The notes beneath the pieces were generated by a model. It ran no database searches and was not told where the DNA came from. It saw nothing but the letters and a program-made list of their open reading frames with translations. A program made the translations under genes and the position numbers. Positions 28,053 to 36,655 of a DNA stretch of 64,000 nucleotides are shown one piece after another. The first letter of the stretch is position 1, and the number at the start of each line of letters is the position of its first letter. The DNA is from Methanoregula sp. PtaU1.Bin051 (GTDB taxonomy: Archaea; Halobacteriota; Methanomicrobia; Methanomicrobiales; Methanospirillaceae), in assembly GCA_002067895.1 (NCBI GenBank), contig MVRE01000006.1, positions 1 through 64,000 on the forward strand. Direction: 5' to 3'.

Positions 28053-28574
28053 TCATCTCTCTGTTTTTTTCATCGTAAACCGCCACTGGCAGAACATATC
28101 CGGCGGGTGGGGATCGGGCGGGGCAAAGAGGCACTCGACACGGATTTCCGGATCGATCTCCTTTGCAAACGCGGAGAACTCTGCATTGTGCATCGCCTTG
28201 CAGCTGTATTCCCCGTCACCGCGACGCAGGCGGGCTTCCTGGGTGGGGCAGGAGGGAACCGAGATTATCACAGCATCGTCCCTCTCTTCGATATCGTACC
28301 CGACAATAATCGCCCACGGGAATAACCTGAGCGCCCCGACAAAACCCTTCAGCCCTTTCTGCCTGATATTGAAGCGCTTTACGAGATCTTTTGCAGCCAT
28401 TCCCGCAACACGGCCCCAGACCTTTTCGTTCAGGTCATTGGCCGTATCGTCTCCGTACTTTTCAGCGATGTATATATACCAGAACGCATCGACAACCCGG
28501 TAATGCCAGAGCAGGAACTCAAGGTATCGCTTTTTTTCCTCATCGTTCATCCGGTCAAAGATTGCAGGTTCCAT
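28053..28574 (-). CDS. DUF6125/L-2-amino-thiazoline-4-carboxylate hydrolase-like protein
   Basis: A 173-residue protein starting [20 protein letters not shown]. The second half has [20 protein letters not shown] and the ending [18 protein letters not shown], which I associate with the DUF6125 family of archaeal proteins related to ATC hydrolases. Cys and His in these segments could bind metal. The frame is open to 28703, but the first 43 codons have no such character. No partner gene is adjacent. The substrate is unknown. Confidence 0.6.
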   Translation of the reverse strand: MEPAIFDRMNDEEKKRYLEFLLWHYRVVDAFWYIYIAEKYGDDTANDLNEKVWGRVAGMAAKDLVKRFNIRQKGLKGFVGALRLFPWAIIVGYDIEERDDAVIISVPSCPTQEARLRRGDGEYSCKAMHNAEFSAFAKEIDPEIRVECLFAPPDPHPPDMFCQWRFTMKKTER

Positions 28575-28721
28575 GGCAGGTTCCCATATGATTATCTCGT
28601 GTTTCCAACGGGATAAGGCCGCTGGTCTGGTCAGGATGTTTGTTGCAGCCGGCAGCCTGTTTTTCCGGCACCATGAAGTGCATTTCCGGCGGTCGTGAAG
28701 CAAATAAAAAAATGGTGGAGA

Positions 28722-29135
28722 TTATACGAAGATTGAAAAGTCGTTCTTGAGCGCGATCACGTCAATGATCGGCTTTATTTTGTCTTCGGAGACCTGGAAC
28801 TTGTCCATGTACATCTGGAGGATCTTCTGCTCGTTTCCGGCAAGCACACCGTCCGCCATGGCAAGATCGCAGAGAATGGTAAGTGTTGCAATCTTCTGTT
28901 TTTCATCAAGACAGTTCGCGACGAGGTCGATAACCCCCGGGAAGGGGTTTGCCTTCATGACCGCAATCGCAGTGTCGACAGCTTTACGATCGCCGCGCAC
29001 GATCCGTGCAAGGTCATTCAGTTCTGCCTCATCGATAACCCCGTCTGCGGCGACTACCGTCAGCGCCGAAAGGACGAGCGCGGACTTGGGAGTCAGCTGG
29101 GCTGGTTTTCCGGCCAATCTGTCAAAAAGTCCCAT
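28722..29135 (-). CDS. TerB-like protein
   Basis: A 137-residue, mostly helical protein with two TerB half-repeats: LTVVAADGVIDEAELNDLAR (about residues 24-43) and CDLAMADGVLAGNEQKILQM (about 88-107). Each carries the acidic ADGxxxxxE pattern. TerB-like proteins bind metal ions and are linked to stress or tellurite responses in other organisms. No ter partners are here, so the role is open. Confidence 0.8.
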   Translation of the reverse strand: MGLFDRLAGKPAQLTPKSALVLSALTVVAADGVIDEAELNDLARIVRGDRKAVDTAIAVMKANPFPGVIDLVANCLDEKQKIATLTILCDLAMADGVLAGNEQKILQMYMDKFQVSEDKIKPIIDVIALKNDFSIFV

Positions 29136-29249
29136 GTTGGTTCACCAGTTTTTCCGTCATTGTTGGCGCTTATCATTCATCTCCTTTTTGTAAAGTATGA
29201 ATCCGGGTGATGAGCGGGACTGGTCAACGGTAAAAGACTTGTAAAAATT

Positions 29250-29981
29250 TCAGCGCAGCCGGCGCATCGTAAGAAGTCCGGCTCCGGATACAGCAATAAG
29301 GACAAACCCAACGTCCGGCGCAGCCCGGTTCGATGTCATGGGGCCGGAGGTTACCGGGACTGTTGTTACAGGAGTAATAACCGGAACGGTCATTGGTGGT
29401 GACGTAACAGCTGCTGTTGTTTGCGGCACAGTCGTTTGTCTCACAGTCGTTGGCGTAGTGACAAAGCCCACCTTCTTTTCCGGAACATCGATCCGGGCCG
29501 GGACTTCCTCCCCGGTCGCGGGATTTTCAGCACGGATATTGAAGGTCTTTGATGCCGTCGCGGACGAGGTCGAGAACTGGACGATCCCAAAGCCGTCAGA
29601 GTCGGTCGTGACTTTTGCATAGTAACGGGTGTTCGAAACTGAAGCGGAGGATGGTGCTACATCATCGATGATCCTCTTTCCGTTGCCGCCGCTGTATTGG
29701 TACGAGCCGATAACGTATGGCCCGCCATCCGGGTCGAACTCCACCCGTTCAGTATTTCCGACGATGACCGGCGGCTGGTCGCCGGGTTCCCCGGTCATGG
29801 CAAAGGTCCGGGTGAACCAGACATGGTATGGGGTATTCGGTTTTCCCGCAATCGAGATCGTGAACATGCTGCCCCGTGTCAGCGAATCGACGGCAGCAAC
29901 GGGTAGAATAATTCCTGTGATAATAATCGCAGTAACCATACAGAAAAGCAGGATCCGACAGTGAACCTCCCGCGTCTCCAT
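29250..29981 (-). CDS. secreted, C-terminally anchored DUF3821-type protein
   Basis: A 243-residue protein from METREVHCR. It has a signal peptide (about residues 9-31), a beta-rich ectodomain beginning SLTRGSMFTISIAGKPNTPY, and a Thr/Pro/Val-rich linker (about 170-220). It ends in a hydrophobic segment VGFVLIAVSGAGLL with MRRLR, the layout of methanogen S-layer-associated proteins. The ectodomain matches my recollection of the DUF3821 domain. It should face the outside of the cell. The Met at 30020 is an alternative start, but it lies before the signal peptide. Confidence 0.72.
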   Translation of the reverse strand: METREVHCRILLFCMVTAIIITGIILPVAAVDSLTRGSMFTISIAGKPNTPYHVWFTRTFAMTGEPGDQPPVIVGNTERVEFDPDGGPYVIGSYQYSGGNGKRIIDDVAPSSASVSNTRYYAKVTTDSDGFGIVQFSTSSATASKTFNIRAENPATGEEVPARIDVPEKKVGFVTTPTTVRQTTVPQTTAAVTSPPMTVPVITPVTTVPVTSGPMTSNRAAPDVGFVLIAVSGAGLLTMRRLR

Positions 29982-30075
29982 TATTACAATTCCTCCTGCA
30001 TGACTATCGTTATCCTGCATGAAGGATATTGCGGTAGTGCAGTAAGTGTTACGAAGATTGATAGATAAATCAAAA

Positions 30076-30087
30076 TATATAGTTTAA
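30076..30087 (+). promoter_or_regulatory. TATA-type promoter of the first kinase gene
   Basis: The 12-base word TATATAGTTTAA occurs here and, identically, at 36605-36616 before the third kinase. Archaeal transcription starts about 25 bases after the TATA box, so near 30105. That places the GTG at 30088 before the transcript begins and GGAGGT (30106-30111) near its 5' end. Confidence 0.6.
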
Positions 30088-30117
30088 GTGAAGTCACCGC
30101 TCACGGGAGGTCGTACG

Positions 30118-32421
30118 CTGATCCCGGTTCTCTATGTAGATGATGAATCCGATCTTCTTGAGGTCGGCCGCCTCTTCCTCGAAGAGGACGGGAAGTTCAG
30201 TGTCGATACGTTCACGTCGGCCAAAGAAGCTCTTGAGGCCGTGAAGGTGCGGCGCTACGATGCAATCATCTCCGATTACCGTATGCATGACATGGACGGG
30301 ATAGAGTTTTTAAAGGCTGTCCGTTGTATAGCCGGCGATGTCCCGTTCATCCTCTTCACCGGGCGGGGGAGGGAGGAGGTGGTTATTGAGGCGATCAACA
30401 ACGGTGCTGACTTCTACCTCCAGAAGGGTGGCGATTCGGAAGCCCTGTTTGCCGAGCTCATCCACAAGATCAAGAAGGCAATCGAACGCCGGCAGGCGCT
30501 TTTTGATCTCCGGAATTCCGAACAGCGCCTTGCCGACATCATCAACTTCCTGCCGGATGCCACGTTTGCCATCAATACATCCGGGATAGTAATTGCCTGG
30601 AACAGGGCAATGGAGGTTATGACCGGAACCAATGCAGCGGATTTTCTGGGAAAGGGCGGGTACGAGTACGCCATCCCGTTTTACGGCACACGCCGGCCAA
30701 TTCTTATAGACCTGGTTCTGGCCCCGGACGAACGGTTCGAAAGAGAGAAGTATCTCTATGCCACCCGCGAAGGTACAACCCTGACTGCCGAGACCGTTGT
30801 AGTAAAGCCGGACGGGAGTACAGTCAACCTCTGGGGAAAAGCCAGCCGCCTTTATGACAAAAACGGGAACCTTGCCGGTGCGATCGAGTCCATCCGCGAT
30901 GTAACCGATCTCAGGCGGGCGGAAGAGGCGATCCGGGAGAGCGAAGAAAGGTTCAGGGCGATCATAGAAACCTCACCGGATATCATCTGGGAGATCGATA
31001 CGGAAGGTATGTTCCGGTATATCAGCCAGCGTGCAACAGAGATCATCGGTTATCGCCCCGAGGAGCTGGTCGGACAATCCATAGCAACTCTCATCCCGGA
31101 AAACACAAGGCCGTATATAATGCAGGAGCTGGCACGGCACGGCCGGTCAAAAGGATCGCTCTTCACTATCGAGGTACCGGTATTGCACAAAGAGGGCCAC
31201 AATCTCTTAATAGAGATACGCTCGTCCCCCTTTACCGATGAAGACGGCGTTATGATCGGGCACCGTGGCATGGCCCGGGACATAACGGAAAGGAAGAAAG
31301 CACGGGAAGAACTGAGGGGCGCTTACGAACAGCTGAACGCAGCTGACGGGGAACTGCGGAGGCAGTATAAGGAGCTTGTGCAGAGCGAACTGCAGATCCG
31401 GGAGAGCGAGGGACGGTTCCGGTCAATCGTGGAGACGTCACCGGATATGATCTGGGAGATCGATATGCAGGGAATGTTCCGGTATATCAGCCCGCGTGTG
31501 ACGGAGATCCTTGGTTATTTTCCCGAGGAGCTGATCGGAAGATCCGTAACAAACCTGCTGACAGATGAGGCACGGCCCTACATTATGGAAAGGATCGCAC
31601 GCGACGGGGCATCGGAGGAATCGATGTTTACCTTTGAAGTCCCGGCGCGCCATAAGGATGGCCGCGATCTCGTGATCGAGATCCGATCATCCCTGTTTAC
31701 TGACAGTGACAGGAATGTAACCGGATTCCGGGGTGTGGCCCGGGACGTTACGGAAAAGAAAAAAAGCGAAGAAGTCGTGCGTCGGGCGCGTCGCAAACTT
31801 ACGCTTATGACCGGCATTACCCGCCATGACATCCTGAACAATATTATGGCTGTGCTTGGATTATTGCGACAGGTAAAGAAGGACTCACCTGTTCCGGAGA
31901 TGACGGCGTTTATTGAAAAACTGGAGAGGAGGACGAAGCTGATCCGGCAGCAGATTGAGTTCACTCGGATCTATGAGAAACTCGGCACTCAGGACCCCTG
32001 CTGGCAGGATCTCCATGCACTTATATCCCGACTCCAGGTCCCGTTTGGAATCGCTCTTTCTGACACCAGTGCCGGTATAGAGATCCTCAGTGATATGATG
32101 CTCTGGAATGTCTTTGAAAACCTGCTGGACAATTCCATGCGCCATGGGGGCGATGTTACAGAAATAAAGATCAGTACATGGGAAACCGGCTCCGGGCTGG
32201 TTGTCATGTACGAGGACAATGGTATCGGCATCCCGGCCGATGAAAAGGAGAAGATCTTTGAGCGGGGTTATGGGAAGAATACGGGACTCGGGCTGTTCCT
32301 TGTCCGGGAGATCCTTGCCCTGACTGGTATTGCAATCCATGAGACCGGTCAGCCCGGCCGCGGAGTCCGGTTTGAGATGGCCATCCCGAAGGGATCATAC
32401 CGGTTTACGAAGTCCATCTGA
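30118..32421 (+). CDS. receiver-PAS3-histidine kinase (probable CTG start)
   Basis: A cytoplasmic hybrid sensor kinase of 767 residues. It has an N-terminal receiver (VLYVDDESDLLE, phospho-Asp in IISDYRMHDMDG, then QKGG) and three PAS domains. A H-box with phospho-acceptor His (GITRHDILNN, about residue 569) and a HATPase with NLLDNSMRHG and EDNGIGIPADEKEKIFERGY follow. GGAGGT (30106-30111) stands 6 bases before CTG 30118. That CTG aligns codon for codon with the ATG of the two downstream paralogues (LIPVLYVDD against MYSLLYVDD). An in-frame GTG at 30088 lies within or before the presumed transcript start. No membrane segment is seen. The signal is unknown. Confidence 0.85.
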   Translation: MIPVLYVDDESDLLEVGRLFLEEDGKFSVDTFTSAKEALEAVKVRRYDAIISDYRMHDMDGIEFLKAVRCIAGDVPFILFTGRGREEVVIEAINNGADFYLQKGGDSEALFAELIHKIKKAIERRQALFDLRNSEQRLADIINFLPDATFAINTSGIVIAWNRAMEVMTGTNAADFLGKGGYEYAIPFYGTRRPILIDLVLAPDERFEREKYLYATREGTTLTAETVVVKPDGSTVNLWGKASRLYDKNGNLAGAIESIRDVTDLRRAEEAIRESEERFRAIIETSPDIIWEIDTEGMFRYISQRATEIIGYRPEELVGQSIATLIPENTRPYIMQELARHGRSKGSLFTIEVPVLHKEGHNLLIEIRSSPFTDEDGVMIGHRGMARDITERKKAREELRGAYEQLNAADGELRRQYKELVQSELQIRESEGRFRSIVETSPDMIWEIDMQGMFRYISPRVTEILGYFPEELIGRSVTNLLTDEARPYIMERIARDGASEESMFTFEVPARHKDGRDLVIEIRSSLFTDSDRNVTGFRGVARDVTEKKKSEEVVRRARRKLTLMTGITRHDILNNIMAVLGLLRQVKKDSPVPEMTAFIEKLERRTKLIRQQIEFTRIYEKLGTQDPCWQDLHALISRLQVPFGIALSDTSAGIEILSDMMLWNVFENLLDNSMRHGGDVTEIKISTWETGSGLVVMYEDNGIGIPADEKEKIFERGYGKNTGLGLFLVREILALTGIAIHETGQPGRGVRFEMAIPKGSYRFTKSI

Positions 32422-32620
32422 AATCCAATACCTGCCCCGGCACCGGCGTACTGCTTTGCATATTTACATACCTATCATCCGCTTTACAAGATTTTTCAAA
32501 GGAATCTAAAAAAAATTCATTTACCATCGTAAATGCAGTTATGCTTGGCATAACCCAATACCTATGGTCTCTCTTATTGTATGTTTCTTAAGAATTCTCA
32601 ATAAAAACAGGTATCGATTC

Positions 32621-35600
32621 ATGTACTCCCTCCTCTATGTTGATGACGAGCCGGGACTCCTGGAAATTGCCAGGACATTTCTCGAGAAATCAGGGGAATT
32701 TTCTGTCGATGTCCATACGTCAGCGCAGGACGCGCTTGCTACGGACAAGTTCTCATCCTACGATGCAATCATCTCCGATTACCAGATGCCGGAGATGGAT
32801 GGCATAGCTTTTCTCAAAGAGGTCAGGTTCCGTTTCGGTACTATCCCGTTCATTCTCTTTACCGGAAGGGGGAGAGAGGAAGTAGTGATCGAGGCAATCA
32901 ACAACGGCGCTGATTTCTACCTCCAGAAGGGCGGTGATCCCCGTGCACAATTCGCCGAACTCATGCATAAGATCCGGCAGGCTATAACCCGGCGGCAGGC
33001 CCAGAACGAACTCAAGGCAGCGTACGAACGTATCACCGCGTCTGAGGAAGAGCTTCGCAGCCAGCTCGATGAGATAATTAAGGCCCAGCAGGACCGGGAA
33101 AAGACTGAAAAAAATTTCCGTAACCTTGTCGATAACGCTCCGGATGCAATTTATATCCAAACCAATAACCGGTTTGTCTATCTCAACAACGCGGCGCTCC
33201 GGCTGCTCGGCGCAACCTCCGCCGGCCAGTTGCTGGGAAAGAATACATTCGACTGCATCCACCCCTCGTTCCACGAATGCATTCGGGAGCGGGTGAAAAG
33301 GCTAACCATTGATATAAAACCTGTCGAACTGCTGGATGAGGTCTACCTGAAACTTAACGGAACTCCCGTGGATGTGGAAGTTACCGCAGTTCCGTTCCAG
33401 TATGAAGGCGAACATGGTGCCTTGGTAATTGTCCGCGACGTCACTATCAGGAAACGTGCTGAAGCCGAACTCCGGGCAGCCTACGAACAAATCAGCGCTG
33501 CGGAAGAGGAACTTCGCGGCCAGTACGAGGAACTGGCACAGAGCGAACAGAAAGTCCGGGAGAGTGAGGAGAAGTTCCGCGAACTGGCCGAACTCCTGCC
33601 CCAGACAGTCTTTGAGATGGACCTCGATCTCCGGATCACGTTCGCGAACCGTTTTGCACTGGCAACATTCGGCCTTGCCAGAGAGGATATTGATAAAGGG
33701 ATTTTCGCGCTCTCGTATATCGATCCAGCCCACCATGAGCGTGTCCGGAATAATTTTAAGGCGATAGCCGGTGGAGAGCCGGCTGAGATTCAGGAATACA
33801 CACTCTCTAAAAAGGACGGAAGCATCTTTACTGTTCTTCTGTATGCCGCACCTGTCTTCAGGGCCGGAAGACTGGAGGGATTCCGTGGAATTCTCATCGA
33901 TATCTCCGATCGGAAACGGGCGGAAGACGCACTGCGCGAAAGCGAGGAGAAGTACCGGATGCTGGTTGAAGTCAACCAGGATATCATTTATTCTCTTGAT
34001 CTTGATGGTACAATTCTCTATATGAGTCCGCAGACTTCCGACCAGCTCGGGTACCGGCCCGATGAGATGGAAGGGAAAAACTTCGAATGGTTCATCCACC
34101 CTGATGACGTCGGAATGCTTGTCAGCCATATAGGCGAGCCTTTCAAGGCAGGGCACCTTGGGCCGTCCGACCAGTTCAGGGTTCGCAGGAATGACGGCAC
34201 TTACCGCTGGTACGAGGACAAATCCATCTATACCGTTGACCGCAGCGGCAGGAAAATCATAGTCGGGACGATAAGGGACATCACGGAACAGAAAAATGCC
34301 CGGGACGAACTTTTGAGCGCTTACGAACAGCTCACTGCAGCTGATGAAGAGCTTCGCGGCCAGTATGATGAACTGGCCCTGACAAGCGAGAGGCTCCGGG
34401 AGAGCGAGGAGAAGTACCGGATGCTTGTCGAGACAACAAGCGACTTCATCTGGGAGGTGGATGCAGCCGCGGTATATACGTACGTTAGCCCGAAAGTCAG
34501 GGAGATGCTCGGGTATGAGCCTGAGGAGATGGTCGGGAAAACCCCGTTTGACTTTATGCCGCCTGATGAGGCACGACGGGTTGCTGCCGATTTCAACCGG
34601 TGTGTTGAATCCCGGATCCCAATCATCACTCTTGAGAACAAGAATCTCCGGAAAGACGGTTCGGTAGTAATTCTGGAAACAAGCGGAATACCCCGGTATA
34701 CAGAAGACGGAATGTTTGCAGGGTACCGCGGTATCGACAGGGATGTATCAGATCGTAAATCTACGGAAGAAGCATTGCGTGCGAGCGAGGAGACGTTCCG
34801 CAGGGTGATCGAGGGAGCACCGGAAGCCATCTATATCGGCGTGGACTGGAAGTTTGTTTACCTGAACCCGGCTGCAGTCAGGCTCTTTGGGGCCTCTTCC
34901 AGTGAGCAGCTGGGGGGAACCCCGTTCATGAACCTGATCCATCCAAGATTCCACGACAAAATCAGGAGTCGGGTTCATCAGCTCTATGATGAGCGGGCCC
35001 CTGTTCCGCTCCTTGAAGAGGTGTACATCCGGCTTGACGGAACTGAGATTGATGTCGAGGTCTCCTCGGTGCCATTCAGGTTTGCGGGCAATGACGGAGC
35101 CCTCGTTTTTATCCGCGACATAACCGACAGGAAAAAGGCCGAAAAGGGACTGAAAGAGAGCGAAGATCGTTACCGGCGGCTTATCTCCCACTCCTTTGAT
35201 GCGGTCATTATCCATCAGGAGGGCAGGATCGTGCTCGCCAATGACGCCGCTCTCCGGATCATCGGAGCAGCCCCAGATGCCGATCTTATTGGAACACCAA
35301 TATTTTCTTTTGTCCATCCCGATTTCAGGGGTCTGGTGGCAAAGCGGGTTGAGGAGATGCTCACGCCTCCGGGGCGTACTGTGCCTCTTGTCGAAGAGAA
35401 ATTTATCCGCCTCGATGGAACATTCGTTGATGTCGAGGTGATGGAATCAGCCACGCAACATGAAGGAAAACCGGCAGTCATGGTGGTCTTCCGTGACATT
35501 ACCGACCGCAAGGTTGCAGAATCTGCCCTCAGGGAGAGTGAACTGAGGTACAGGAGTATTATTGAGGGTATAGAGGACGGTTTTGTAAGGACGGATAATG

Positions 35601-36547
35601 ATGGCCGGATCACGATGGCAAGCCCTTCGGTGGCGCACATGATGGGTTACGATTCGGCTGAAGAAATAATCGGCAGACCGATCATCTCATTCTACCGCAT
35701 GGGCGAAAACAGGCAGGCGCTGATGGACCAGATGGGGAAGGAGAAGAATGTCCGTGATTATGAGATGGAGTTCATCAGAAAGGATGGCACAGTTTTCTGG
35801 GCATCGCTTAGTGCCAAGTTCCGATATGGCGAAAATAACGAGATTCTGGGGACGGAGGCGGTTATCCGGGATATTTCAGAGCGGAAGCGTATGGAGAATG
35901 CAATCCGTGACATCAACCGGAAACTCAGCCTCTTAAACAGGGTCACAACGCACGATGTTGCCAACCAGCTGACCGTCCTTCGGGGCTATATCCAGCTCGC
36001 CGGCATGAAAAGTCCCGATTCTGATATGACAAACCTTCTTACCAAGATTGATACTGCAGCAGAGGTAATAGCCCGTCAGATCGAATTTACCCGGGCTTAT
36101 CAGGATCTTGGTGCCAGGGAACCAGTATGGCAGGATGTCGGGAAAATACTTGCCCATTGCCACCAGCCCGCCATCCACCTGAGTGCGGCGGAGGTTTCCG
36201 GGGTCGAGATACTGGCCGACCCTATGCTCCATATGGTCTTTTCCAACCTGATGGATAACACGGTCAGGCACGGTAAACGGACGACCCGCGTGACCGTTCG
36301 GGCATCGGAAGACGGCAAAGGCCTGACGGTTTTCTGGGAGGACAATGGCATCGGTATCCCGTATGAAGAGAAGGAAAAAATCTTCGAACAGGGATTCGGG
36401 AAAAACACAGGCTTCGGACTGTTCATTGTCCGGGAGATCCTCTCTCTGACCGGGATTACAATCCGGGAGACCGGTGAGCCGGGCAGCGGCGCCAGGTTTG
36501 AGATGATGGTTCCGAAGAGCTCGTACCGTATCGGGGCATCCCTATGA
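32621..36547 (+). CDS. receiver-PAS7-histidine kinase
   Basis: A 1308-residue cytoplasmic hybrid kinase. The N-terminal receiver begins MYSLLYVDDEPGLLE and has IISDYQMPEMDG. Seven PAS domains follow, each ending in a DITxRK-type linker. Domain pairs are joined by predicted coiled coils such as AYEQISAAEEELRGQYEELA. The H-box TTHDVANQLT has its His near residue 1109, and the HATPase has EDNGIGIPYEEKEKIFEQGF. The open frame begins 19 codons earlier, but ATG 32621 matches the paralogue at 36656 and follows AGGT. It is the second of three tandem paralogues. Input signal and phosphotransfer partner are unknown. Confidence 0.92.
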   Translation: MYSLLYVDDEPGLLEIARTFLEKSGEFSVDVHTSAQDALATDKFSSYDAIISDYQMPEMDGIAFLKEVRFRFGTIPFILFTGRGREEVVIEAINNGADFYLQKGGDPRAQFAELMHKIRQAITRRQAQNELKAAYERITASEEELRSQLDEIIKAQQDREKTEKNFRNLVDNAPDAIYIQTNNRFVYLNNAALRLLGATSAGQLLGKNTFDCIHPSFHECIRERVKRLTIDIKPVELLDEVYLKLNGTPVDVEVTAVPFQYEGEHGALVIVRDVTIRKRAEAELRAAYEQISAAEEELRGQYEELAQSEQKVRESEEKFRELAELLPQTVFEMDLDLRITFANRFALATFGLAREDIDKGIFALSYIDPAHHERVRNNFKAIAGGEPAEIQEYTLSKKDGSIFTVLLYAAPVFRAGRLEGFRGILIDISDRKRAEDALRESEEKYRMLVEVNQDIIYSLDLDGTILYMSPQTSDQLGYRPDEMEGKNFEWFIHPDDVGMLVSHIGEPFKAGHLGPSDQFRVRRNDGTYRWYEDKSIYTVDRSGRKIIVGTIRDITEQKNARDELLSAYEQLTAADEELRGQYDELALTSERLRESEEKYRMLVETTSDFIWEVDAAAVYTYVSPKVREMLGYEPEEMVGKTPFDFMPPDEARRVAADFNRCVESRIPIITLENKNLRKDGSVVILETSGIPRYTEDGMFAGYRGIDRDVSDRKSTEEALRASEETFRRVIEGAPEAIYIGVDWKFVYLNPAAVRLFGASSSEQLGGTPFMNLIHPRFHDKIRSRVHQLYDERAPVPLLEEVYIRLDGTEIDVEVSSVPFRFAGNDGALVFIRDITDRKKAEKGLKESEDRYRRLISHSFDAVIIHQEGRIVLANDAALRIIGAAPDADLIGTPIFSFVHPDFRGLVAKRVEEMLTPPGRTVPLVEEKFIRLDGTFVDVEVMESATQHEGKPAVMVVFRDITDRKVAESALRESELRYRSIIEGIEDGFVRTDNDGRITMASPSVAHMMGYDSAEEIIGRPIISFYRMGENRQALMDQMGKEKNVRDYEMEFIRKDGTVFWASLSAKFRYGENNEILGTEAVIRDISERKRMENAIRDINRKLSLLNRVTTHDVANQLTVLRGYIQLAGMKSPDSDMTNLLTKIDTAAEVIARQIEFTRAYQDLGAREPVWQDVGKILAHCHQPAIHLSAAEVSGVEILADPMLHMVFSNLMDNTVRHGKRTTRVTVRASEDGKGLTVFWEDNGIGIPYEEKEKIFEQGFGKNTGFGLFIVREILSLTGITIRETGEPGSGARFEMMVPKSSYRIGASL

Positions 36548-36604
36548 AAATCGTTACATCCTGTTTGAAATCACAGTATTGCATGGCATATTCCGGCACT
36601 CTAC

Positions 36605-36616
36605 TATATAGTTTAA
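36605..36616 (+). promoter_or_regulatory. TATA-type promoter of the giant kinase gene
   Basis: TATATAGTTTAA is the same word as at 30076-30087. It lies 51 bases before ATG 36656, leaving a short leader that includes CAGGT. The second kinase, at 32621, has no identical word, so the first and third genes may be co-regulated. Confidence 0.55.
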
Positions 36617-36655
36617 ATAAGTCTTTGAGAATCCGGATAGTGCAGGTATCATCAC

